From the NCBI RefSeq assembly GCF_009664855.1, contig NZ_CP045928.1, forward strand, positions 5,866,518 through 5,930,517: a stretch of DNA of 64,000 nt. The letters are read 5' to 3'. How positions within the stretch are numbered: the stretch's first letter is position 1; every line of letters begins with the position of its first letter. Under the pieces are notes generated by a model that was not told the origin of the DNA, ran no database searches, and saw only the letters and a program-made list of their open reading frames with translations. This DNA comes from Flavobacterium sp. SLB02 (lineage in GTDB: Bacteria; Bacteroidota; Bacteroidia; Flavobacteriales; Flavobacteriaceae). A program made the position numbers and the translations under genes. Positions 16,495-25,290 of this stretch are shown here, piece after piece.

Positions 16495-17019
16495 ATGAAA
16501 AACAAAATTTACTGCATGACATTATTATTTATTAGTACCTTAATAATTTCCTGTTCTTCAGATGAAAGTTTGAGTTATAAAAACGATTTTCAAAGCAGTC
16601 AGGCTACGTGGTTTAATTTTAAAGAATCTTCGAAAAATTCATATAAATATGTTGTTGTGGGAGGTTCTGTATTTGCAACGTACAGCTGGTAAACTACAAT
16701 AACAGTATCTAATGGAAAAATCATATCCAGAAATTTTAAATATATTGGTAATACAGCCAATATTCCGGCAGAACAATTAGAGAGGACAGAGAATGAAAGC
16801 GAAATAAATAGTCATCAAAATTCAGGTGCTGCCGCTGCTTTAACATTAGACGAAATCTACGCAAAAGCGAAAGATGAATGGCTAGTGAAACGAAAAAATG
16901 TAACGAATTATTTTGAAGCAAAAAATGATGGACTAATATCGCAATGCGGATATGTCGAAAAAGGCTGTATGGATGATTGCTTTGTTGGGATTACCATAAA
17001 AAGCATTGAACGTTTATAA
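16495..17019 (+). pseudogene. Lipoprotein gene interrupted by one in-frame stop codon
   Basis: The reading frame from ATG 16495 encodes a lipoprotein signal with lipobox cysteine (STLIISCSS, Cys20) and runs to a TAA at 16690-16692. After that stop the same frame stays open for 108 codons to TAA at 17017-17019, with ordinary codon use and a C-terminus containing CGYVEKGCMDDCFVGI. The join reads TYSW-stop-TTITVSNGK; a single base change (for example GAA to TAA) explains it. The full product would be about 174 residues. Function unknown. Most likely a recent nonsense mutation; sequencing error or stop readthrough are alternatives. Confidence 0.75.
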
Positions 17020-17095
17020 GTTGAAGAGATTAAGATTTTTTATTGCTGATGTAAATGAGTTAATCGACGTTTAGTATAATAGAGGAAATGTAATT

Positions 17096-17671
17096 ATGAA
17101 AATTAGATTTTTAATTTTGCTTTTGGTTATTTATAGTTGCGAAACTAAAACAGAAAAAAGTATTTCGAAAAAAACGAAAATAGAAAAACCTATTACGGAT
17201 AAAATAGAAATATATAACAGAAAATTTTTTGTGGGGGATCTTGATAATGATAAAATTAATGATACGGCATTTGTAAATTATAAATGGAATGTAATAACAA
17301 GTGAAATTGAATGCGGAAGAAATAGTTGTGATATAGATATTGAATTTAAAGATAATATTCCTAAAATAAGTTTTGCTCAAAGTTTAGGGATCTTTGTAGT
17401 GAAAACTGAAGATGTTAATAATGACAAGGCAAACGAAATAATAGTTTTTTCAAGGACAAATGAAGGTTGGTGGAATAATATTTCAATCTGGTCATTTAAA
17501 AATAGAATCTGGCATATGATCGCAAAAACTAATGCATTCATATCAGAAGACAAGGATTTTGAAAATCGGATAATTAAAGAAAAAGGAAAATATTATTTAA
17601 TTGGCCAAGATAAATGGGAAGAAGATGAAAACGGAAATTTTAAAATAATAAAAGTGAAATTGAGTAATTGA
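17096..17671 (+). CDS. Hypothetical lipoprotein with FG-GAP/VCBS-like repeats
   Basis: A 191-residue lipoprotein; signal MKIRFLILLLVIYSC with Cys15. Two segments, VGDLDNDKINDTAFV and EDVNNDKANEIIVFS, look like the Asp-rich calcium-binding loops of VCBS/FG-GAP beta-propeller repeats. Specific role unknown. It follows the broken lipoprotein gene at 16495 by 76 bp. Confidence 0.7.
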   Translation: MKIRFLILLLVIYSCETKTEKSISKKTKIEKPITDKIEIYNRKFFVGDLDNDKINDTAFVNYKWNVITSEIECGRNSCDIDIEFKDNIPKISFAQSLGIFVVKTEDVNNDKANEIIVFSRTNEGWWNNISIWSFKNRIWHMIAKTNAFISEDKDFENRIIKEKGKYYLIGQDKWEEDENGNFKIIKVKLSN

Positions 17672-17792
17672 TTAATAAGAACTGCAACTATATTTTTTCT
17701 CAATTTTAAGAGTTCATTTATTGCGGCATTATATTTGTCTTGCGTGAAGAAGCTAACAAGCTTTAAACAACAATTAATAATTCTTTAATCAA

Positions 17793-18260
17793 ATGGAAAA
17801 TAAAATTATTATCCCAAAACCCTGCAGTCAAAATTGGAATTCAATGATACCAAATAAAGAGGGCAGATTTTGTAATTCTTGTAGTAAAACAGTAATTGAT
17901 TTTACGAAAATGGAGAATACTGAAATTAAAAATTATTTGATTGAAAACTCAGGAAAAGAAAGTATTTGTGGCCATTTTAAGTTTGATCAAATTAAGAATG
18001 ACAATAGTTTCAAATATGATAACTTGAGAAATAGAGTGAGCAGAATTAGGATTAAACCAATTAAGAAATTAGTCTTGTTTTCCTTGAGTCTTCTTTTTTC
18101 TTTATCAAGCTGTATGGGAAAAGCAGTAATAGATGGAGAGCCAGCAGTAATCGATAATGATACAATTAGTGATAATGAAATCATCAATAAAGAAAAGGAT
18201 ACACTAAAACCGAATGATTCCATAAAAAGTGAAATTATTCAGGTAAAAGAGAAAAAATAA
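17793..18260 (+). CDS. Hypothetical protein with N-terminal cysteine motif
   Basis: A 155-residue protein. The first 60 residues hold PKPCSQNW, GRFCNSCSKTVIDFTKM and ICGHF, a pattern seen in a Bacteroidota family of unknown function in which the cysteines may bind metal. A single transmembrane segment (about 91-107, LVLFSLSLLFSLSSC) follows, then an acidic/Ser-rich tail. So the cysteine part is probably cytoplasmic and the tail periplasmic. Role unknown. Confidence 0.7.
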   Translation: MENKIIIPKPCSQNWNSMIPNKEGRFCNSCSKTVIDFTKMENTEIKNYLIENSGKESICGHFKFDQIKNDNSFKYDNLRNRVSRIRIKPIKKLVLFSLSLLFSLSSCMGKAVIDGEPAVIDNDTISDNEIINKEKDTLKPNDSIKSEIIQVKEKK

Positions 18261-18570
18261 CAAAGCGAATTTCGTATCAACGTTAAATGTTGTAGAAAAA
18301 CATAGAAAAAATATACTCACTAATTATTTTTTACCGCACAGGGCGCATTTCCGATAGTTATCGGGATTCGCAGAGTTCACGGATTTAAGTTGTGTTTATA
18401 CACTAAGTGTACAAAGCTTTGAGAATTTTGTGTTTTTACTAAATTTAGTATATTTCTAGATTTCTTCTTATTCAGATTATCTAATCTTTTTGCCTAATCC
18501 CCAAACTTTGCGTTTGATCCCAAAATTAAGGGATCACAGATGGACGCAGAAAAGTGAAGTTTTTTCGAAC
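18261..18570. other. Intergenic spacer with palindrome-type repeats
   Basis: Contains CCGATAGTTATCGG near 18350, one base different from the palindrome at 15-28, and words (gcagagttcacgg, gggatcacagatggacgcag) typical of recurring spacers in this window. No gene seen. Confidence 0.45.
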
Positions 18571-18578
18571 CATAAAAA

Positions 18579-18608
18579 AACCTCTAAAATCAAAAGACTT
18601 TAGAGGTT
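18579..18608 (-). terminator. Terminator of tRNA-Val transcript
   Basis: Stem AACCTCTAAA / TTTAGAGGTT; on the minus strand it is followed by seven T residues. It lies 10 bp beyond the tRNA 3' end. Confidence 0.75.
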
Positions 18609-18617
18609 GCTTAAAAT

Positions 18618-18695
18618 TGGTGGGCGATGAGGGGTTCGAACCCCCGACCCCCTCGGTGTAAACGAGGTGCTCTGAACCAGCTGAGCTAATCGCCC
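18618..18695 (-). tRNA. tRNA-Val (anticodon UAC)
   Basis: On the minus strand GGGCGAT pairs with ATCGCCC as the acceptor stem. The D arm is TAGCTCAGCTGG, the anticodon stem is CCTCG/CGAGG around loop TTTACAC (anticodon TAC, valine), and the T arm contains GGTTCGAACCC. The CCA end is encoded (18620-18618). A complete, unexceptional cloverleaf. Confidence 0.97.
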
Positions 18696-18873
18696 TATTT
18701 TACTAGGTTGCTATCGTTTGTGATTGCGAGTGCAAATATAAGGCACTTTTTCAGTTCTGCAAACAAAACCCGCTAAAAATTTAAAGTTTTTTTAAAGTTT
18801 TTTCTATCTCGTTGTAATTGAATTTATTATAAAAGAAGTTTTTTTAGTCTTTTTCAGACAATTTAAAATTCCG

Positions 18874-20100
18874 TTAGTTTAATGGCAATTCGGCAACAAC
18901 AAAAGTGCTTCCGCCAACATAGATAAAATCATTTTCTGTGGCGTTTTGCTTCGCAGCAGTGAAAGCTTCGGCTACAGAATCGTATTTCTCTCCTAATAAA
19001 TCATGTTTTTTAGCCGCTTCTTTCAGGATTTCAGTGTCTAAACCTCTCGACGAATCAGGCCTGCAGAAATAGTAGTGCCCATTTTTAGGAAAAAGAGGCA
19101 AAATAGCATCCAGATCTTTGTCGTTTACAACTCCCAAAACAATATGTAAACGATCAAAAGTTTCTTTTTGAATCTGATTCATCACAACCGCCAAACCATG
19201 TTTGTTATGTGCCGTGTCGCAAATGATTTTCGGATTTTCGCCCAATTGCTGCCATCTTCCTTGTAAGCCCGTATTTTTTACCACCTTCAATAAACCAGAT
19301 TTCAGACTTTCATCAGAAACCTTAAATTCATTTTGAGAATTCAAAACAGCAATAGTTTCCTGAACCGTTTTCTTATTATGAAATTGGTAATCCCCAATTA
19401 AATCCGAAGGGAAAACTTCAGCAATTAAATCAGCAGCAAAATATATAGTCGCTTTGTTTTCTTCGGCTTTAGCCAAAAATACAGGCTGAGTTTCATTCGT
19501 ATATTCACCAATAACAACAGGAACATTAGGTTTAATAATTCCGGCCTTTTCACCAGCAATTGCTGACGGAGTATTGCCTAAAAATTGAGTATGATCTAAA
19601 TCGATGTTCGTAATAACCGAAACCAAAGGCGTGATAATATTAGTAGCGTCTAATCTTCCGCCAAGACCCACTTCGATAATTGCAATATCTGTTTTCTCAG
19701 AAGCAAAATAATCAAAAGCCAAACCAACCGACATTTCGAAAAAACTCATATCATTCGCTTCAAAAAAATCCTTGTGTTTGGCGACAAATTCACAAACAAA
19801 ATCTTCCGAAATTTCTTCACCATTTATTTTAATTCTCTCCCTGAAATCCTTTAAGTGAGGTGAAGTATACAAACCCACTTTATATCCCGCTTCCTGTAAA
19901 ACCGAAGCCAGCATATGCGAAGTCGATCCCTTGCCGTTTGTTCCTGCAACATGAATGCATTTTAACCTGTTTTGAGGGTTATCAAGATGCGTTGCCAATA
20001 GTTTAATATTGGTCAAATCCTCCTTATATGCAGAGGCGCCCTGAAGTTGATACATCGGGAGTTGATTAAACATCCAATTCGTAGTTTCCTGATAGTTCAT
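18874..20100 (-). CDS. folC: Bifunctional folylpolyglutamate synthase/dihydrofolate synthase
   Basis: A 408-residue Mur-ligase-fold ATP-dependent enzyme that joins glutamate to dihydropteroate and to folates in the cytoplasm. The P-loop GTNGKGST is at residues 53-60; IEVGLGGRLDATN and the C-terminal domain with CDTAHNKHG are FolC family marks. Length is typical (about 400-430). It is divergent from exbB across a 131-bp gap. Confidence 0.95.
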   Translation of the reverse strand: MNYQETTNWMFNQLPMYQLQGASAYKEDLTNIKLLATHLDNPQNRLKCIHVAGTNGKGSTSHMLASVLQEAGYKVGLYTSPHLKDFRERIKINGEEISEDFVCEFVAKHKDFFEANDMSFFEMSVGLAFDYFASEKTDIAIIEVGLGGRLDATNIITPLVSVITNIDLDHTQFLGNTPSAIAGEKAGIIKPNVPVVIGEYTNETQPVFLAKAEENKATIYFAADLIAEVFPSDLIGDYQFHNKKTVQETIAVLNSQNEFKVSDESLKSGLLKVVKNTGLQGRWQQLGENPKIICDTAHNKHGLAVVMNQIQKETFDRLHIVLGVVNDKDLDAILPLFPKNGHYYFCRPDSSRGLDTEILKEAAKKHDLLGEKYDSVAEAFTAAKQNATENDFIYVGGSTFVVAELPLN

Positions 20101-20231
20101 GTATTTTGGATAAAATAGTTGTCGATTGAAATAATTTTCGTTTTTTTTAGTTTTATATTACAGCGAAAATTATCTTTATTGCAAATTTCAAATATTTTTT
20201 AGAATTAATTATTAAAAACCAGAATTAATAT

Positions 20232-20927
20232 ATGTTTAGTTTTATTCAATTACAAACAGACACCATTGCAAACGCCGCATCAAACGTAGTTATCGAAAAA
20301 ATTGCACCAAATACCGAAATCTCAGTTTTAGGATTTATCTTAAAAGGAGGTTTTTTCCTAATCCCGATTGCCCTATTATTATTCTACACCTTTTACGTTA
20401 TTATAGAACGTTATCTATATATAAGTAAAGCCTCTAAAATTGATGCACGATTAATGCAGGATGTAGGAGATAAACTAAATGCCGGTAATATAGAATTGGC
20501 AAGAACAATTGTAGAAAGAAGCAATACCGCTGCAGGAAATATTCTAAAAGAAGGAGTTCTCGTGATCGGAAGACCAATTGCAGAAATAGAATCAAACATG
20601 GACCGTGCTGCCGATATCGAAATTGGAGAAATGGAAAGACGTTTGGGGCATCTGGGACTTATCGCCGGTATCGCACCAACTTTAGGATTTATCGGGACCA
20701 TTTCCGGAGTTATCAAAATCTTCTACAGCATCTCAGTAACAGAAAACATTAGTATCGGAAACATTTCCGGAGGATTATACGAAAAAATGATCAGTTCAGG
20801 TTCAGGATTAATCGTAGGTATTATTGCCTATAGTGCTTACCATTTACTAAACGGAAAAATTGATGATTTTGCTTTAAAAATCCAAAAACAAATATTAGAA
20901 TTTGTAAATATAATTCAAAGAGCATAA
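20232..20927 (+). CDS. exbB: MotA/TolQ/ExbB proton channel family protein
   Basis: A 231-residue inner-membrane protein with three predicted helices (about 40-62, 143-165, 185-207), the last two in LIAGIAPTLGFIGTISGV and SSGSGLIVGIIAYSAYH, the conserved ExbB/TolQ core. With ExbD it forms the proton-driven motor that energises TonB. The gene for ExbD starts 3 bp after the stop. TolQ cannot be excluded by sequence alone, but a TonB-like gene next door supports ExbB. Confidence 0.88.
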   Translation: MFSFIQLQTDTIANAASNVVIEKIAPNTEISVLGFILKGGFFLIPIALLLFYTFYVIIERYLYISKASKIDARLMQDVGDKLNAGNIELARTIVERSNTAAGNILKEGVLVIGRPIAEIESNMDRAADIEIGEMERRLGHLGLIAGIAPTLGFIGTISGVIKIFYSISVTENISIGNISGGLYEKMISSGSGLIVGIIAYSAYHLLNGKIDDFALKIQKQILEFVNIIQRA

Positions 20928-20930
20928 GGT

Positions 20931-21326
20931 ATGTCTATTAAGAGAAAAAGAAGATTTCATGCCGAAGTGGCGACTTCATCATTAAGTGATATTATGTTTT
21001 TCCTGCTGTTGTTTTTCCTTATTATCTCAACACTTGCAAACCCTAATGTTATAAAAATGACTTTGCCTAAAGCGAAATCAAATGAAAAAACAAATAAGCA
21101 ACTGATCAGTTTATCAGTTACCGAAGATAAAAAGTTCTACATCGACAAAGAACCCGTAGATTTTGAAAATCTCGAAACGAGTCTGATGTCAAAAATAGGA
21201 GCAGACAAGGAGCAAACCGTTGTAGTTAGAATTCCGTTTAATCTGCAAGTACAGGATTTAGTCGACGTACTGCAAATAGGAGTAAAGAACAATTTGAAGT
21301 TTGTAATTGCTACAAGTCCCAAGTAA
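20931..21326 (+). CDS. exbD: ExbD/TolR family biopolymer transporter
   Basis: A 131-residue protein with a short cytoplasmic N-terminus, one transmembrane helix (about 20-40) starting with SLSDIMFFLLLFF, whose Asp is the conserved proton-carrying residue, and a periplasmic domain. It pairs with ExbB encoded 3 bp upstream. A copy of the structured intergenic repeat begins 9 bp after its stop codon. Confidence 0.9.
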   Translation: MSIKRKRRFHAEVATSSLSDIMFFLLLFFLIISTLANPNVIKMTLPKAKSNEKTNKQLISLSVTEDKKFYIDKEPVDFENLETSLMSKIGADKEQTVVVRIPFNLQVQDLVDVLQIGVKNNLKFVIATSPK

Positions 21327-21335
21327 AATGATCAT

Positions 21336-21452
21336 TTGGGCGTGACCACAATAAAAAAATGGGCCAATCAGCATCACGTTGATTTGCCCATTTTTTTATT
21401 GCGTTCGGGCTATCAGCGCTACTTCGGTAGCCAGCTTCTATCCCTTACGCGG
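21336..21452 (+). repeat. Structured intergenic repeat, copy B
   Basis: Blocks in order: TTGGGCGTGACC, a hairpin with AAAAAAATGGGCCAATCAGC pairing to an A/T-rich GATTTGCCCATTTTTTT arm, CGTTCGGGCTATCAGCGC, a small CTACTTCGGTAG hairpin, and TCTATCCCTTACGCGG. It follows exbD by 9 bp on the same strand. Three other copies are in the window. Confidence 0.7.
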
Positions 21453-21560
21453 AAGAAAAGAGAATAGAAGAAAGAGAATAGAAAAAAGATTAAAGAAGAA
21501 GTAGTAGAGTATGTGATTGTAAGGATTTCTCCTGCGTCGAGATTACATAAAAGCGAATAA

Positions 21561-21595
21561 AAAAGGCTTTCTGAAATATTCAGAAAGCCTTTTTT
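21561..21595. terminator. Bidirectional terminator between exbD and tonB-like gene
   Basis: Perfect 11-bp stem GGCTTTCTGAA / TTCAGAAAGCC with loop ATA and A/T runs on both sides. Confidence 0.85.
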
Positions 21596-21644
21596 ATATA
21601 TTCGAAATCCAGCAATTAGTGTAAATCAGTGCAATTCATGTTTC

Positions 21645-22547
21645 TTAATCCAAACTAAAATTATAAATAATCTTACCCACTTGTTTGGCAGCCGCATCAG
21701 AATCTGGTTCCCATTTTGTATTCATGGCAGCAATCTTCGCCTGATCAAGTAAACATCTTGCTGTATTTGTAGTACCTTTTATTCCCGGAGTTGCACTAAT
21801 CGTTTTTCCGTTTTGATCGACTGTAATTTCAACGACAACCCTTCCTTCTTCATTGCAGGTATATTTTGGTGCCGGTTTCGATAATGCTTTTCGAGTTCCT
21901 AACGAGTATCCTGAGCCACCGCCAGAACCACCGCCGCTTCCGGCTCCGTAACCGCTTCCTGTACCAACTCCATTTCCTGTGCCGTTTCCACCGCCAGTTC
22001 CGCCACCGGAACCTCCGGCGCCATAATATCCGTTAGAACCTAAGCTTCCGTTAGCTTTTCCTTTATTTCCTGCTGCTTTATCGTCGCCATCGCCACCTTT
22101 GTTCGATCCTTTTAAAATACTTGATAAAGCATCGTTTGTAGAATTAGAAACTTTTGGTTTTTCAGGAACAGGTTTCGCTTGCGGTTTTACAACTGGAGTA
22201 GCTTTTTTAGGTTTTTCCTTTGCCGGAATTATTACATCATTCACATCGTCTTTTGTATTCTCCTGTGTTATGATCGCTTCGTCTGGAGTTGCTTTTGCAG
22301 GAGCTTGTTTAACGTTGTTTTTTATGTTTAAAACTTCACTCTTATAATTCGCTCCTGATCCTAAATCACTATCTCCAAAATTAACCGTCACGCCGCCACC
22401 GCCACCGCCTGAAGCAAGTGCTGCATTGTTCTCCGGATTATAAGGAGGCCAAAAACGAATGAAAAATAAAAGCAGCAACAAAACAGCATAAATAGCTGTA
22501 GATATTAATAGCGATTTCTTTTTATCTGAAGAATCCGTAAAAGTCAT
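21645..22547 (-). CDS. TonB family energy transducer with glycine-rich linker
   Basis: A 300-residue protein. One transmembrane helix at about 12-30 anchors it in the inner membrane. A Lys/Pro segment (108-133, KPQAKPVPEKP) is followed by a long glycine-rich segment (about 150-215, roughly half Gly). The C-terminal domain (225-300: GRVVVEITVDQNGKT ... GKIIYNFSL) fits the TonB/AgmX-like C-terminal fold that contacts outer-membrane receptors. It is convergent with exbB-exbD. Its likely clients are receptors such as those at 9076 and 53936. Confidence 0.85.
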   Translation of the reverse strand: MTFTDSSDKKKSLLISTAIYAVLLLLLFFIRFWPPYNPENNAALASGGGGGGVTVNFGDSDLGSGANYKSEVLNIKNNVKQAPAKATPDEAIITQENTKDDVNDVIIPAKEKPKKATPVVKPQAKPVPEKPKVSNSTNDALSSILKGSNKGGDGDDKAAGNKGKANGSLGSNGYYGAGGSGGGTGGGNGTGNGVGTGSGYGAGSGGGSGGGSGYSLGTRKALSKPAPKYTCNEEGRVVVEITVDQNGKTISATPGIKGTTNTARCLLDQAKIAAMNTKWEPDSDAAAKQVGKIIYNFSLD

Positions 22548-22622
22548 TTTGATTCTGAGTTTTGTAATAGTATATAATAAAAACGTTTAAAAGTAGTAAA
22601 AATTGTTTAAAATCAAAGAGCT

Positions 22623-22768
22623 GCAGCTATTTTGTAATGAGTTGTTTTCTCTCGCAGATTTGGAAGATTTAGCAGGTCAATTTTTGAAAATATACTATTT
22701 ATTGATTCTTCAAAAGAAAAAATCTGCTCAATCTGCCAAATCTGCAAGAAAACTTTATTACACAGCTT
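22623..22768. repeat. Long imperfect inverted repeat
   Basis: The arm at 22644-22685 (ctcgcagatttgg...) pairs with 22717-22753 (...ccaaatctgcaagaaaac) over about 37 bases with a few mismatches, and weaker pairing extends outward to AGCT on both sides. The word aatctgccaaatctgc recurs near 38411-38440. It is the main content of the 308-bp gap between the tonB-like and glutamate dehydrogenase genes. Confidence 0.65.
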
Positions 22769-22805
22769 GAAAATCTTTTTAATCTTAATAATCTATGGCA
22801 TAAAA

Positions 22806-22834
22806 AAAACGAGCAAAATAATTTAGCTCGTTTT
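22806..22834 (-). terminator. Terminator after glutamate dehydrogenase
   Basis: Stem AAAACGAGC / GCTCGTTTT, followed on the minus strand by a run of T residues. Confidence 0.8.
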
Positions 22835-22855
22835 AAAATAAAAGTATAAAGAAAA

Positions 22856-24082
22856 TTATACTAATTGTTTCAATGCAATTTCGAAAGCCGTTGCACTAAT
22901 ATTTGTTTTTGATGGATTTAAAGCATGAGCTTTTACAATCGCATTTTTTATAATTTCAGAAGTATCATTAAAAATAGCCTCATCTGTCATTTGAACTTTC
23001 TTCTCCATAAAATAAGCAAAAACTCTTGCCATTCCGCAGTTCGAAATAAAATCAGGAATCAAACTTACTTTATGATCTACTTCTTCCATGATTGAACCAA
23101 AGAAAATTTCCTTGTCAGCAAAAGGAACATTTGCACCACAAGAGATTACTTCTAGTCCGTTTGCGATCAGGCTGTCAATTTGGGTTTGTTGTACCAATCT
23201 TGATGCAGCGCAAGGCGTGAAAATTTCAGCACCAATGGTCCATATTTTAGAGTTGATTTCTTCAAACGGAATCATATTGTCGGCAACTAATTTGTTTCCG
23301 TCTTTATTCAGGAATAAAGTTCTTATTTCTTCAAAAGAAAAACCTTCCTCTTTGATCAATCCACCATCACGGTCAATAATCCCGATAACTTTTGCACCCA
23401 TTTCAGCAAGGTAAAAAGCAGCTGCAGAACCAACATTTCCAAAACCTTGTACGATTGCTTTTTTACCTTTTATGTCTCCGCCGTATGTCGCGTAGAAATG
23501 ACGAACCGCTTCGGCAACGCCATAACCTGTAATCATATCGGCAACAGTATATTTTCTGGTTACATCCGGAGAGAATTTAGGGTTTTCGATAACCTTAATT
23601 ACACCCTGACGTAATTGACCAATTCTATTAATTTTATCTGCTTCGGTTGGTTTAAAATGTCCGTTAAAAACACCTTCCTGCGGATGCCATACACCACATT
23701 CTTCTGTCATTGGGATTACTTCGTGAATTTCATCTACATTCAAATCTCCACCAGTTCCGTAATAACTTTTTAATAAAGGAGAAACCGCTTTGTACCAACG
23801 TTGTAACACCCCTTTTTTACGAGGATCATTCGGGTCAAAATTGATTCCTGATTTGGCTCCTCCAATAGCAGGTCCCGAAACCGAAAATTTCACTTCCATT
23901 GTTTTGGCCAATGATAAAACTTCATTCATATCTAAGCCTTTTCTCATTCTTGTTCCTCCACCTGCAGCTCCTCCGCGAAGTGAATTAATAACAGTCCAAC
24001 CTTCAGCTTCAGTTTCAGAATCTTTCCAGTTAAAAACAATTTCAGGCTCTTTATTTTCAAATTGCTGTAATAAATCTTTCAT
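22856..24082 (-). CDS. Glu/Leu/Phe/Val dehydrogenase family protein
   Basis: A 408-residue cytoplasmic amino-acid dehydrogenase. Residues 36-49 (LRGGAAGGGTRM) and 65-80 (KFSVSGPAIGGAKSGI) form the substrate site; K65 and K77 are the expected binding and catalytic lysines. The Rossmann motif QGFGNVGSAAAFYLAEMG lies near 215. The enzyme interconverts an amino acid (most likely glutamate) and its 2-oxo acid with NAD(P). It stands alone between two terminators, so it is probably monocistronic. Leucine dehydrogenase is less likely given the length. Confidence 0.88.
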   Translation of the reverse strand: MKDLLQQFENKEPEIVFNWKDSETEAEGWTVINSLRGGAAGGGTRMRKGLDMNEVLSLAKTMEVKFSVSGPAIGGAKSGINFDPNDPRKKGVLQRWYKAVSPLLKSYYGTGGDLNVDEIHEVIPMTEECGVWHPQEGVFNGHFKPTEADKINRIGQLRQGVIKVIENPKFSPDVTRKYTVADMITGYGVAEAVRHFYATYGGDIKGKKAIVQGFGNVGSAAAFYLAEMGAKVIGIIDRDGGLIKEEGFSFEEIRTLFLNKDGNKLVADNMIPFEEINSKIWTIGAEIFTPCAASRLVQQTQIDSLIANGLEVISCGANVPFADKEIFFGSIMEEVDHKVSLIPDFISNCGMARVFAYFMEKKVQMTDEAIFNDTSEIIKNAIVKAHALNPSKTNISATAFEIALKQLV

Positions 24083-24171
24083 TTTGTTGAGATATGTTTA
24101 GTTTGCGTAAAAGTATAAAATAGAATAATGCGAATAATGTATTCTGTTGCAATTTTAACAAACAAAAAAAA

Positions 24172-24202
24172 GAAAGCCGAAAACAATGCGTTTTCGGCTT
24201 TC
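24172..24202 (-). terminator. Terminator after chalcone-isomerase-like gene
   Basis: Stem GAAAGCCGAAAA / TTTTCGGCTTTC with T-run on the minus strand. Confidence 0.8.
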
Positions 24203-24228
24203 ATATTCTGTAAAATTTAGTAGAATTT

Positions 24229-24804
24229 TTATATTCCCAGTAAATGTTTTTTTAGTGTTTCGTCTACTGGTTTATTAGAAAGCCAGATTCCGAACAATGC
24301 TTTTTTGAAATCGAATCCGGGAACCTTTCCTTTCAAAACTTCATTTTTATAAACATTTATAGTTTGATCAAGAGGATTGTAACCTAAAACAAAAACATCT
24401 TTTTCTTTAATAGGATCACTTAGCAATTTTTTAAAATCTTCTATTCTTGGTCGCAATTCTTCAAGATTACTTCCTGCCGATTTTTCGAAACCGGTATTCA
24501 TTGCTTTGGTTAATTTGTTTGAAGAAACCATAGACGATGTAATCTCAATTCGAATTGCCATCTCAGTATCACTGTCAATAATAAATTGGGGATCCTGACT
24601 TAATTGAGATAAATACAATGCCTGAACATAAACTTCGAGCCACATTTTAGATCTTCCTCCGGCTCCGTTAAGCTGTAAAGATTTGTTTTGAAATTCAATT
24701 TTTCTAGGAACCGTAACGCCATTTACTTCTAGTTGAGTTTGGGCAGAAACGGTAGAAAATTGTATGCTTAAAAGGAGAGTAAGGAGTAGTAAAATCTTTT
24801 TCAT
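24229..24804 (-). CDS. Chalcone isomerase-like secreted protein
   Basis: A 191-residue protein with a signal peptide ending near VSAQ (residue 21). The rest fits the bacterial chalcone-isomerase-like family: VNGVTVPRKIEF, LQLNGAGGRSKMWLEVYVQALYL and GFDFKKALFGIWLSNKPV. In bacteria this family is probably a periplasmic lipid- or ligand-binding protein and not an enzyme of flavonoid metabolism. It has its own downstream terminator. Confidence 0.85.
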   Translation of the reverse strand: MKKILLLLTLLLSIQFSTVSAQTQLEVNGVTVPRKIEFQNKSLQLNGAGGRSKMWLEVYVQALYLSQLSQDPQFIIDSDTEMAIRIEITSSMVSSNKLTKAMNTGFEKSAGSNLEELRPRIEDFKKLLSDPIKEKDVFVLGYNPLDQTINVYKNEVLKGKVPGFDFKKALFGIWLSNKPVDETLKKHLLGI

Positions 24805-25290
24805 GTTCTGTCAATTTTATAATTTTTAGGCAAAAATAATGTTAATTTATCAATTAAACGTCGTTTATTCGGGAGTTTTTTTCTTGGGGTAGTCAAGTTT
24901 TTTTTATCGTATTTAATTAATAATCAAATTAGTAAGACTTGTTTTACGTAGATTTACGTGTTTTATGACTTGTTTAATCTTTTTGCTCTGGTAAATGAGC
25001 CAAAGATCCATATGTTACCTTATTTTTAGCTGTAATTATATTCTTCAATTTTACAGAAAACGTTGCAAACTTAGCGTCTGTATTGCTAAATTTCATAATT
25101 ATTACGAAAACGATATCGTAATTGTTGCAAATCTATTAAATTTATATGCACGCATTGTTAATTCCACATTTAAAAATTATCTTTGAAAGCCTTTTTTAAG
25201 GAAATAAAACAATTCAAAAAACAAAAATAACCATCAGCTAAGCGAAATTTTTAAAATTTGGTTTAGGGGAAATAATAAAACAATATAACT
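24805..25290. other. Intergenic region with promoter for acyl-CoA dehydrogenase
   Basis: No convincing gene; the one short ORF here has no family features. It holds a promoter at 25155-25185 and the palindromic stretch ATTACG-N10-CGTAAT near 25098-25120. Confidence 0.5.
25155..25185 (+). promoter_or_regulatory. Bacteroidota housekeeping promoter of acyl-CoA dehydrogenase
   Basis: -33 TTG at 25155-25157, 20-bp spacer, -7 TATCTTTG at 25178-25185: a full match to TTG-N(17-23)-TAnnTTTG. The leader to the ATG at 25291 would be about 100 bases. Confidence 0.65.

Noticed and set aside
16736..16921. Minus-strand ORF within the broken lipoprotein gene
   Set aside because: It is antisense to the sense continuation after the stop codon and has no family features; the sense reading is better supported.
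22099..22347. Plus-strand ORF antisense to the tonB-like gene
   Set aside because: It is a shadow of the Lys/Pro/Ala-rich codons on the other strand; phenylalanine/glycine-rich with no motif.
24995..25186. Plus-strand ORF of 63 residues before the acyl-CoA dehydrogenase
   Set aside because: It overlaps the -33/-7 promoter of that gene and has no protein-family features.
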